Shown piece by piece: positions 33,740-41,587 of a stretch of 64,000 nt of DNA (position 1 is the stretch's first letter; each line of letters starts with the position of its first letter). The notes beneath the pieces are model-generated. The model was not told where the DNA came from. It ran no database searches and saw only the letters and a program-made list of their open reading frames with translations. A program made the position numbers and the translations under genes. This stretch comes from an uncultured Clostridia bacterium (GTDB lineage: Bacteria > Bacillota > Clostridia > Christensenellales > Borkfalkiaceae), in assembly GCA_947624965.1 (NCBI GenBank), contig CANQMN010000011.1, positions 1 through 64,000 of the forward strand, in the 5' to 3' direction.

Positions 33740-36106
33740 ATGAAGACCTTATCCGAATGGAGCAACAAATTCTTTGAAATGCTCGACATGAGCGGTTATT
33801 CAAATCCGGAAACCGCCGAAAGCGATAAACTTTGTTTTCAAAACGCATTAAAACAGTTCTTGTCGAGCGGGAAGAAAGAGGACGCATTCTCTGTCTACTT
33901 CTGTTTCAGCGAGATCTTTCAGTTGTTCGGCAAGGGGTATGAAAACACCAAAAAGCTACTTGAAATGCTTTCCGACCATGAATATCATTCCGGAGAATTG
34001 CTGTCAAAGCATCGGGATCATTATTCCCATTCGGTTTACGTTTTTGCACTCGGTCTTGCCTTTTATACGGGGGACCCCGCCTTCCGCAGGAACTATCTTT
34101 CTTTCTATCACCTCGATGAGAACGGACATTCCGCATTTAATTTTTTGAAATTCTGGGGCATGGTGGCTTTGTTCCACGATATCGGCTATCCATTCCAACT
34201 TGCACATGAACAGATCAAGACCTATGCCGAAGAGGTATGGGTCGGAGACCTTACGGGTATGTTCAAAGGCACATTTAAGGGCATGTTTAAGGATAAGAAA
34301 GAGGAAGAGGAGGCAGAAAAGAAAGCGGAAGACGAAGAGCGAAAGAAACGCTTATCCCTCACGCCATTCGTCTCCTATGGCAATTTCGAGAAGTTCATCA
34401 CGCTCAACGAATCTGCACGCAAAAAACTTTCGTCGGTTTTTCCCGATGCAAAGTCATTTTTTACTTATAACGATCTTCTCGCTTACGGTTTGCAGAAGCG
34501 GGAGGGTTACGATCCCGAAGCTGTTTGCGGAAAGCTTACCGAGCGTGTAGTCAATCAACCGGATTTTATGGATCACGGCTATTTCAGCGCCGTTATTTTG
34601 GCGCGGCAGCTGTTTTCGCTATCCGAATATCATTTCGATATGCAGTGTCTTGATGTTCTCACTGCGATCCTTCTGCATAACAATTTCAATAAATACGACG
34701 CACCCGACAAGCACCCGATTCATTTTGAAGAGCATCCGCTCGCTTATCTTATTATCTTGTGTGATGAACTTCAATGTTGGGATCGTCTCGCATATGGAAA
34801 AATCAGCAAACGGGCTCCGATCGCGTGGGACTTCGCTCTCGATATTTCGGAGAACATTTTGCTTGTTACATATACATACGAATCTTTTGATACGCGTACC
34901 TACGTCGGTGATGACTTGAAACTGAAAGTCGAGCTTAACAAAAATTATGTCGAGATGGAAAACGGTACGTTTGAGGAAAAGATCCGTAAATATGTTGTTA
35001 CGCCCCTTCGCATTATCGTAAAAACACAGGAAAAGAAAAAACAGAAAAAGGCAAATTTGTATGCTTCCGACGATAATTTCATCGGCTTATGCGACCTCGC
35101 AAAAGCGATTCACGCAAGCTATAACGATCATTGCATGTCGCTCAGCAGCAAATTTATCAGCGAAGACTTCGGGAACCTCGATCTTGAATTCAAGCTCTCC
35201 AATATTGAACAAGCAAAATCCTATGGATATAAACTTGAACTTATCAACTGTTTTTACAGCAGGAAAGATCTCGATTATCCCGTAGTGGAAGATTTTAATC
35301 GCGTAGAGGCGAATTACACAAATAATCTCGGCTTCTTGTGCCGCGAGGAGCATGTCCGTTGGGTCAAAGAAAAACTTGCCATGGGTTGGCAGTATGGCAC
35401 CGATTACACGACCCGTGAAGAGCGCAACCGTAAAAAAATCCATAAGGATATTGTCCCCTATGAGATGCTGACAAAGGATGAGCAATCCAAAGACGAGCTC
35501 ATGGTAAAAAACATCCTTGATCTTCTGAAAAAATTCGATAGTAATATCAAAATTTACAATTATCGTACCGGCAGAAAGCCCAATCTTGAAATCGCGGGGA
35601 CCGGACATCGTTACTTCAACGACGATACCGAAAGGCTGAAAAAACGCGTCAAGGAGATTTTGGAACAATATAGCAAGTCAAATCACGTGATCGTGCGAAC
35701 ATGTTTTGCTTACGGTGCAGACCAGCTCATCGCGGAATGCGCGTTGGAATTGGGACTTACATTGAAAGCCGATCTTCCCATGCCCATCGAGCAATATATC
35801 GAAAATGTCCGTCAGGACGTCCTTTCGCACGGGCGGGAATTTACCGAAAAGGATGAGCTTAAAATGCGGCATCTTTTGGCGCAGACCGTCGTGTGCAGGA
35901 TTGTGGAAGATCCGAAATTTACTTATGCGGAAGCCAATAAGTATATCGTTAATAAGTGCGATAAACTAATTGCTCTCTGGGATAAAAAGGAAATTCCGCT
36001 TGAAGATTATGATGGTAGGCCCATCAATCGTGGCGGGACGTATGATTGCATTAAAATGGCGGAAGCGCACAAAAAGGATGTGATTGTCGTCGAATGTAAC
36101 CGTTGA
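33740..36106 (+). CDS. HD-RyR-SLOG multidomain protein of a nucleotide-signalling system
   Basis: A 788-aa soluble protein with three parts. An HD-type domain spans about 75-350, with HRDHYSHS (91-98), FHDIGYP (145-151) and a later Asp in CDELQCWDRL; an acidic/lysine coil (186-204) interrupts it. A RyR domain lies at about 525-595, with REEHVRWVKEKLAMGWQYG and a following PYEMLTKDEQSKD. A C-terminal SLOG (Rossmann, TRPM/LOG-related) domain fills 615-788, with AGTGHR, YGADQLIAECALELG, LIALWDKK and RGGTYDC. HD domains hydrolyse phosphates in nucleotides, and SLOG and RyR domains are linked in comparative genomics to nucleotide-derived ligands. I infer that it senses and degrades such a signal. 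It heads a four-gene operon with AAAGGAGAT upstream of ATG 33740. Confidence 0.82.
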   Translation: MKTLSEWSNKFFEMLDMSGYSNPETAESDKLCFQNALKQFLSSGKKEDAFSVYFCFSEIFQLFGKGYENTKKLLEMLSDHEYHSGELLSKHRDHYSHSVYVFALGLAFYTGDPAFRRNYLSFYHLDENGHSAFNFLKFWGMVALFHDIGYPFQLAHEQIKTYAEEVWVGDLTGMFKGTFKGMFKDKKEEEEAEKKAEDEERKKRLSLTPFVSYGNFEKFITLNESARKKLSSVFPDAKSFFTYNDLLAYGLQKREGYDPEAVCGKLTERVVNQPDFMDHGYFSAVILARQLFSLSEYHFDMQCLDVLTAILLHNNFNKYDAPDKHPIHFEEHPLAYLIILCDELQCWDRLAYGKISKRAPIAWDFALDISENILLVTYTYESFDTRTYVGDDLKLKVELNKNYVEMENGTFEEKIRKYVVTPLRIIVKTQEKKKQKKANLYASDDNFIGLCDLAKAIHASYNDHCMSLSSKFISEDFGNLDLEFKLSNIEQAKSYGYKLELINCFYSRKDLDYPVVEDFNRVEANYTNNLGFLCREEHVRWVKEKLAMGWQYGTDYTTREERNRKKIHKDIVPYEMLTKDEQSKDELMVKNILDLLKKFDSNIKIYNYRTGRKPNLEIAGTGHRYFNDDTERLKKRVKEILEQYSKSNHVIVRTCFAYGADQLIAECALELGLTLKADLPMPIEQYIENVRQDVLSHGREFTEKDELKMRHLLAQTVVCRIVEDPKFTYAEANKYIVNKCDKLIALWDKKEIPLEDYDGRPINRGGTYDCIKMAEAHKKDVIVVECNR

Positions 36107-36118
36107 TGGAGGATTGAT

Positions 36119-37954
36119 ATGAACCTGAACATCGCATGCTCGATTGCCCTGGGAATTTCTCTCCTTTTGATCATTCTTTCGATCGTATTGGGCACCTTGT
36201 TGCATCGCTCGGAGTTAAAGAGCACGGGACTTGAAGGGCGACGGAGGATCCTGACCTCTTTTCAGATTTTCCTACTGTGCTTTTTCTTTGCGGCGGTTTC
36301 AATCTTCTTTCCCGTCTACTATATAGATTACTTGGCGGCGGAAACGGGTTTTCTCAGAATCGTAAAAGCTTTTTTGCTCTCCGTGCAAAATGTTTTGCGC
36401 CTCATCACGCTGAATGGAGAGTTCAATAACATCCGCGACTTTTTAGCAGATTTTTCGCGCGTGAATGCCGTTTTGGGAGAATGCTATTCGATTTATGCGG
36501 CGATCATTTTCTTGGCGGCGCCTCTTCTCACGGCGGGCTTTGTTCTCTCCTTCTTCCGGAATACCTCCGCAATGCTTCGGTACAGCTTGCGTCCCTGCCG
36601 GGAACTGTATGTGATGTCCGAACTCAATGAACGTTCGCTCGCCTTGGCAAAGAATATCTTGGGAGAGGGGAAGAGAGGAAGGATTGTAATTTTCGCCGAC
36701 GTCTTTGAAGATAACGAGGAGCGAAATTACGAACTTGTCTTTATGGCGCGGCGCATGGGTGCGATTTGCGTCAAGAAAGATGTTACCGATCTCGGACTAA
36801 AATATGCAAGAAGATGTAGGCGAAAAGTTTACCTTATCGGGGCGAATGAAGACGAGAACATTGGGCAGGCGTTGAAGCTCATTCACCGGCACAGAGGGAC
36901 AAAATACGATAGCAATGATTTGGAGTTTTATATCTTTTCTCAAACGGCAGAGAGCGAAGTCCTGCTCGATTCGGTCGATAACGGAAATATGCGGGTAAGG
37001 CGCATCAACGAGAGCAACAGGCTGGCTCTTTCGGAGATGCAAGCGCATCCGATCTTCGGGGGGATCGAGGGGCAAAAGGAAAAGCGAGTTCGAGTCGCTC
37101 TCGTCGGATTCGGCGGATACGGAATGCAATTCTTGAAAATGATTTGCTGTTTGGGACAAATGCCGGGTTGGGACGTTGAGCTCCATGTATTTGATATGGA
37201 GAATGCCGAGGGGCGGCTCAAAGCGGTGGCGCCCGAGCTAATCTCGCTCAACGGCAAGCAGATCGTAGGGGAAGCGGAATACAAGATTGTATTCCATGAT
37301 CCCGTTGACGTAAGGTCATCAGAGTTCATTGAGGAATTTGTTTCGGCGGATGACTATACGGGCGTCTATGTTGCGCTCGGAGAGGATGAACTGAACATCG
37401 AAACGGCAATGCGCCTCATGTCGGCGTTCAGGAGAACGGGACATTCCGCTGCACCGATCTATGCCGTAGTGTATGATCCTACAAAGGCGGAGATCGTGTC
37501 GGGTAGCGGGCTGAAAAACATGGAAGGCGAAGAGTACGGAATTGTATTTATCGGTGCGTTGCATCGGTTCTATTGCTTGGAGAACATCGAGCAGCGGGAG
37601 CAGGAAGAAAAGGCGGCTATCCTCCACATGCAATGGGCGGAGACGGAGGCGGAAAAGAAGGAGGCAAGAAAAAAGTTCGAGCAATACGAATATTATCGAA
37701 GATCATCGATGATGCAGGCGATTTACCGTGATTTGAGGACAAAACTCGGTTATGTTCGGGAAAGCGACGAAACGCCGGAGGGTAGAGCGAACAACGATAC
37801 GTTACGGCTATATGAGCATCGACGTTGGAACACTTACATGCGGGCAGAGGGGTATGTTTACGGGGAGGAAAAGGACCATATTGCAAAGACTCACCCGTTG
37901 CTGATCTCCTTTAACGATCTCCCCGAAGAAGAGAAGAAAAAAGACGACTTTTGA
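36119..37954 (+). CDS. Membrane RyR protein with Rossmann (TrkA_N-like) domains, copy 1
   Basis: A 611-aa protein. Three membrane spans lie in the first 165 residues (IALGISLLLIILSIVLGTLL; IFLLCFFFAAVSIFFPV; AAIIFLAAPLLTAGFVLSFF). Two Rossmann-like nucleotide-binding regions follow; the second is clear (RVALVGFGGYGMQFLKMI, near 330). A C-terminal RyR domain contains YEHRRWNTYMRAEGYVYG and THPLLISFNDLP. The layout resembles potassium-channel RCK proteins but without a pore-loop signature, so I read it as a ligand-sensing membrane effector. It starts 12 bp after the HD-RyR-SLOG gene with GGAGG upstream. A paralogue with the same layout lies on the opposite strand at 41578-43779. Confidence 0.82.
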   Translation: MNLNIACSIALGISLLLIILSIVLGTLLHRSELKSTGLEGRRRILTSFQIFLLCFFFAAVSIFFPVYYIDYLAAETGFLRIVKAFLLSVQNVLRLITLNGEFNNIRDFLADFSRVNAVLGECYSIYAAIIFLAAPLLTAGFVLSFFRNTSAMLRYSLRPCRELYVMSELNERSLALAKNILGEGKRGRIVIFADVFEDNEERNYELVFMARRMGAICVKKDVTDLGLKYARRCRRKVYLIGANEDENIGQALKLIHRHRGTKYDSNDLEFYIFSQTAESEVLLDSVDNGNMRVRRINESNRLALSEMQAHPIFGGIEGQKEKRVRVALVGFGGYGMQFLKMICCLGQMPGWDVELHVFDMENAEGRLKAVAPELISLNGKQIVGEAEYKIVFHDPVDVRSSEFIEEFVSADDYTGVYVALGEDELNIETAMRLMSAFRRTGHSAAPIYAVVYDPTKAEIVSGSGLKNMEGEEYGIVFIGALHRFYCLENIEQREQEEKAAILHMQWAETEAEKKEARKKFEQYEYYRRSSMMQAIYRDLRTKLGYVRESDETPEGRANNDTLRLYEHRRWNTYMRAEGYVYGEEKDHIAKTHPLLISFNDLPEEEKKKDDF

Positions 37955-37970
37955 TTTGCAGGTGAATCTT

Positions 37971-39254
37971 ATGGATGTACGGGAAAATTTTGCTAACATC
38001 TTTTTAAGTTATCATTCCAGCAAGGTGGAATTGGTCGCTCATTTATCTAAAATTTTAGAGAAAAACGGCATCCCCACATGGTATGCTGCCAAAGATATCA
38101 GGGCAGGAGAAAATTGGGACGGTGCGATTCATGCAGCCATCAAATGCTGCCGTGCCGTTGTGCTTCTTTTCTGTGCTCAAGCCGATGCAAGCATTCAAGT
38201 AAAGAGAGAACTTTCCCTTGCGGACAAATACAAGAAACCCGTTTTTTGGGTCAGGGTCGAACGCGTTGAGCCGAACAATCTTAGTTATTTTTTGACGGCA
38301 ACACAATGGTTTGATTGGCTTGATATGCGTGATGCAACGATTGAGAAATTGATCAATGATATTCAGTCGAATACCGTGGAAACTTATACTGAGAAAAGCA
38401 CATTGTCGGTAAAAGAGCCTGACTTTGAAGTGGACTCTGGATGGGCAAAGGGTGTAATTGCGTTTTCCACGGAGAGAGAAGCTGCGGAATGTGCCGCCCG
38501 TGTCTATTTTACTGCTGCCCAAAAGAACCCGGATTCATCGGTGATTTTGCCCACAGGGCGAAGTGCAACGATGATTTTCAGGGCGATGGTGCGGATGGCA
38601 AGAGAAAATGAAGGGTGCCCTTTCGGCGAAGCGCACTTGATTTCGGATACCGAAACTTTCGGAGTGTGGAAAGAACATGAAACGAGCAGGACCCGTCACA
38701 TCCATGAGTTATTGATAGACCCACTGACAATGATGGGTAAGGCTCCTTCGGCAGAGCAACTTCATTTACTTTCCGGCATTTATACCGATAGCGATCCGGT
38801 AAAAAGCGCTCAAAAAACGATCAGGATGTTTCCGCCCTCTGTGCACGGCGTTTCTGTGTCCCCGGTTGGAGAGATTCTTGCTTACGAGGTTGGTACATAC
38901 AATGAAGTGGATGAGATCATTGACGACGGACCTCGTATCGTGGAAGTCGGAGAGCACAGCAAAAAATATATAGATCCGAACCAACCGTCAAAATCCATTC
39001 TTACCATTGGGTTGGGGACCGCGATGTCCGCGGGCATTCTTTTAATATTGGCATTTGATATACAGAAGGCTAATATTGTTCGCCGTCTACTGACGGGAAC
39101 GATTACGGCCGGAATCCCCGCTACAATTTTACGTAAACATCCGAACGCATATATTTTAACAACCGAAAGCGTTGTCGCTGACGCAAATGTGAAGGATTTA
39201 GCAATTACTCAAAAGACAGCGAAAGAGGTTGCCGAATGGATCATCTCGAATTAA
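37971..39254 (+). CDS. TIR domain fused to a NagB-like (sugar-phosphate isomerase/deaminase) domain
   Basis: A 427-aa fusion. The N-terminal TIR domain (about 1-135) has NIFLSYHSSK, GIPTWYAAKDIRAGENW and a candidate catalytic Glu in QVKRELSLADKY. TIR domains of bacterial defence systems cleave NAD. The C-terminal domain (about 160-427) follows the glucosamine-6-phosphate deaminase / 6-phosphogluconolactonase fold: ILPTGRSATMIF (phosphate loop), SDTETFGV, SILTIGLGTAMSAGILLIL and GIPATILRKHPN. This fusion is unusual and suggests that the NagB-like part acts on or senses a ribose-phosphate product. ATG 37971 with CAGGTGA upstream is preferred to a TTG five codons earlier. It overlaps the HAD gene by 19 bp. 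Confidence 0.8.
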   Translation: MDVRENFANIFLSYHSSKVELVAHLSKILEKNGIPTWYAAKDIRAGENWDGAIHAAIKCCRAVVLLFCAQADASIQVKRELSLADKYKKPVFWVRVERVEPNNLSYFLTATQWFDWLDMRDATIEKLINDIQSNTVETYTEKSTLSVKEPDFEVDSGWAKGVIAFSTEREAAECAARVYFTAAQKNPDSSVILPTGRSATMIFRAMVRMARENEGCPFGEAHLISDTETFGVWKEHETSRTRHIHELLIDPLTMMGKAPSAEQLHLLSGIYTDSDPVKSAQKTIRMFPPSVHGVSVSPVGEILAYEVGTYNEVDEIIDDGPRIVEVGEHSKKYIDPNQPSKSILTIGLGTAMSAGILLILAFDIQKANIVRRLLTGTITAGIPATILRKHPNAYILTTESVVADANVKDLAITQKTAKEVAEWIISN

Positions 39255-39910
39255 AGGAAAATGAAATTATTGTTTTTGATTTTGATGGCACCATGTGTCG
39301 TCTTTTCAAAAACTACGATCTTGCTTCGGTAGTACAGTCTTTACAAGCCGCAATGAGCACTTTCGGTGTCGATTTTTCATTGTCAAACGATGCGTTTGAT
39401 GTCTTTATGGAAATCGTTTGCCAATTAAAAGATGTGGACAAAAGAGAAGAGGCACTTTCTTGCGCCGACAAAATTATTACAAAAGCAGAGATTGAGGCGG
39501 TAGAAACGGGGGAACCCGTACTCGGGGTTGAAGCCATGATGTCGTTTTTGTATTGCAACCACTACCGTTTTGGAATTTCTACGAATAATTCTGAAGCATG
39601 TGTTCGGGCTTTTCTGAAAAAATATTGTCAAGCTATTCCGATCCCTATTGTAGGGCGACAGGGGACTAAGCCCGAATTGATGAAGCCAAATACATGGTCC
39701 TTGGACAGAGCGATCGAGGAATTAGCTGGGAATCCCCAGAACACCATTTTTGTCGGGGATACCGAAAGAGATTATCAATGTGCAAGGAGGGTAGGCTGTC
39801 ACTTCTTGGGGATGGCGGCAACTGAAAGAAAACGAATAAAATTATCGGCATTCTTATCGGAAGAAAACATTGTGTCCGATTACTATAGCTTGATGAAACG
39901 AGTCATGTGA
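39236..39910 (+). CDS. HAD-family phosphatase of the RyR/TIR operon
   Basis: A 224-aa HAD hydrolase. Motif I is VFDFDGTMC (residues about 13-21), motif II is GISTNNSE, the motif III Lys is in KPNTWSLD, and motif IV is FVGDTERDYQCARRVG. A helical cap sits between motifs I and II, as in phosphoglycolate phosphatase or 5'-nucleotidase-like members. It begins inside the TIR-NagB gene (19-bp overlap), so the two products are made together. That fits dephosphorylation of the substrate or product of the NagB-like domain. It ends 16 bp from the end of the opposing operon. Confidence 0.85.
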   Translation: MDHLELKENEIIVFDFDGTMCRLFKNYDLASVVQSLQAAMSTFGVDFSLSNDAFDVFMEIVCQLKDVDKREEALSCADKIITKAEIEAVETGEPVLGVEAMMSFLYCNHYRFGISTNNSEACVRAFLKKYCQAIPIPIVGRQGTKPELMKPNTWSLDRAIEELAGNPQNTIFVGDTERDYQCARRVGCHFLGMAATERKRIKLSAFLSEENIVSDYYSLMKRVM

Positions 39911-39926
39911 GGCGGCTCATTTTCTT

Positions 39927-40565
39927 TTATATCGATTTTCCGTTGCGGAATTTGAAACCCGCAACATCGACGTTAAGAAGGGGACAGGTCAGGAAAGAAC
40001 CCGCCTCCAACCCTTCGATATCGTAGGGAATTTTAAGGACTTCAAGGGACGTACAGCCATAAAAGCCGCCTTCCGTCATTCGTTTTACCGTATTGGGGAG
40101 GACGGCTTTTTTCAAAGAGGCGCATTCTCTGAATACGGCTTCCCCAAGTTCCTCTACGCCGTACGGAACGATACATTCTTTCAAGGAGGCGCAACCGCGA
40201 AAAAGCGCTTCTTCGAGCTTTTTCAAACCGCTCGGGAGAGACACCGTTTTCAACGCCGTACAACCGCGGAAAGCGGCAACGCCGAGATGTTCTATTGAAT
40301 TAGGCAGAAAGATCTTTTCGAGCGCACTCAAATCAAAAAAGGCACCTTCTTCTACTCGTTTGACGGTGGCGGGCAGGATGATTTCTCTAATGGAGTCCGA
40401 TCCGCGCATCGCATTCTTTCCGATGCGGGTTACAAGCGCACCGCAAATGGTGCTGGGGACGACTACTTTTCTTGATGTGCCGCGGTATTGGATAATTTCA
40501 ATGCCGTCCTCCGTCTTTCGGTATTTGAAATCGTCATAGACGCCGCTTTCGTCCGCGGCGCCCAA
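39927..40565 (-). CDS. BspA-type leucine-rich repeat segment in the -1 frame of the nitroreductase-TIR gene
   Basis: A 212-aa stretch with about seven BspA-type leucine-rich repeats (REIILPATVKRVEEGAFFD, LEKIFLPNSIEHLGVAAFRG, LKTVSLPSGLKKLEEALFRG and so on) after the typical entry segment DDFKYRKTEDGIEII. It has no ATG start; the first possible start is TTG at 40565 without a ribosome site. Its frame is open from 40604, inside the 3' part of the nitroreductase-TIR gene, whose own last 30 or so residues look like random out-of-frame sequence. The simplest reading is one ancestral nitroreductase-TIR-LRR protein split by a -1 frame change (mutation, sequencing error or programmed shift). The LRR would then be the recognition part. 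Confidence 0.7.
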   Translation of the reverse strand: MGAADESGVYDDFKYRKTEDGIEIIQYRGTSRKVVVPSTICGALVTRIGKNAMRGSDSIREIILPATVKRVEEGAFFDLSALEKIFLPNSIEHLGVAAFRGCTALKTVSLPSGLKKLEEALFRGCASLKECIVPYGVEELGEAVFRECASLKKAVLPNTVKRMTEGGFYGCTSLEVLKIPYDIEGLEAGSFLTCPLLNVDVAGFKFRNGKSI

Positions 40566-41587
40566 TCGCTCCGCTTCACGACGATCTCGGGGATGTCGGA
40601 AAAGTCACCCGCGAGCGGAGAGTGAGGGATGTATTTGTTCTTGTCGCTGAAAGTTGCATCGAGGATGCGATTGCATTGAGAAGAGGTGCCGAGGTAGAAA
40701 GAAAGCGGCTTGTCTCCGACGTGAATGCCGATTATTTTCGCTTCCGTCTTTTTGAATTTTTCAGAAGCAGTTTGCAATTCGAGGCAGACACTCGGGGAGG
40801 CGGCGGAGTTTTTGCTGAGATAAACCAGCACGCCGCAACAGTTCGGTTTTAATAAAACATCGAGCGCTTTTCTGTCCCATTCCTCTCCATAGGCGATAGA
40901 GCGGTCATACCAAAGGCGGACGCCGTGCTTTTTCAGTTCCACGATATCGGAAAGGACGAGTTTCGCGTCCTTGTGGGAGTAGCTGATAAAGAGGAAGGGC
41001 AAATCTCCGATCTTCGCTTCCGGAAGGTCGTCTATGACGTCTTCTCCGTAATAGTCCGACAGCCCCTGTACCAAAGTATCGATCGGCATTTTCTTTTTTC
41101 GGACGGTCGGTTTTTTTTCGTAACCAAGCAAAAATATTGCAACAAGCTCATCGCCGCCTTGCAAATATGTTTCGAGTTCTTGTTGCGCGTTCTGCGTGTC
41201 GCAGACGATCAGACTCCCGAGGCCGAGGTCGGTGGCGGTCAAAGACATATTTTCGAGACAGGCGCCGAGGGAGAGATAGATGCTTTTATCCGAGGTCTGC
41301 TCGCGTAAAGCGAAAACGGCGATCGCAGTCGGTGCCGAACGGATGATCTTTGCCGATTGCCGCACCGTACTCCTTATAGCGGTGCATTCCGCGGAGCGTG
41401 CCATTATATCGGAGCAGAAGAACTTTTGCTCGTCGGTGAGCACCGAAAACCGCCACGGTTGGCAATTTTTGGCAGAGGGAGCCAAGCTGCCTGCTTCCAG
41501 TACCTTTCGGATTGCAGTTTCGGGAACTTGTTTTGCGTCATAGCTTCTCGTGCTGTGCCGCTCATAGATCGCCTCTTTCAAAAGCAT
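40463..41587 (-). CDS. Nitroreductase-TIR fusion protein
   Basis: A 374-aa protein. The first 165 residues form an FMN-dependent nitroreductase domain (ERHSTRSYD, then LAPSAKNCQPWRF and DLGLGSLIVCDT). A TIR domain follows at about 190-320, with FLFISYSHKD, GVRLWYDRSIAYGEEW and candidate catalytic Glu in SVCLELQTA. Both halves use nicotinamide nucleotides or flavin, so the fusion may link redox state or NAD(P)H to TIR activity. The last residues (after IPEIVVKRSD) do not look like protein of any family, and the LRR segment continues in the -1 frame. It starts within the 3' end of the membrane RyR gene (10-bp overlap), so the operon is tightly coupled. Confidence 0.8.
   Translation of the reverse strand: MLLKEAIYERHSTRSYDAKQVPETAIRKVLEAGSLAPSAKNCQPWRFSVLTDEQKFFCSDIMARSAECTAIRSTVRQSAKIIRSAPTAIAVFALREQTSDKSIYLSLGACLENMSLTATDLGLGSLIVCDTQNAQQELETYLQGGDELVAIFLLGYEKKPTVRKKKMPIDTLVQGLSDYYGEDVIDDLPEAKIGDLPFLFISYSHKDAKLVLSDIVELKKHGVRLWYDRSIAYGEEWDRKALDVLLKPNCCGVLVYLSKNSAASPSVCLELQTASEKFKKTEAKIIGIHVGDKPLSFYLGTSSQCNRILDATFSDKNKYIPHSPLAGDFSDIPEIVVKRSDWAPRTKAASMTISNTERRRTALKLSNTAAHQEK

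Noticed and set aside
36119..37954. Reading the TM-Rossmann-RyR proteins as potassium channels or Trk/Ktr uptake subunits
   Set aside because: The layout recalls RCK-gated channels, but I see no selectivity-filter motif (TxGYG-like) and the C-terminus is an RyR domain. A sensor/effector role fits better.
39927..40565. The LRR segment as a free-standing gene
   Set aside because: No ATG, no ribosome site, and the frame is already open inside the preceding gene. It fits better as the displaced tail of nitroreductase-TIR.
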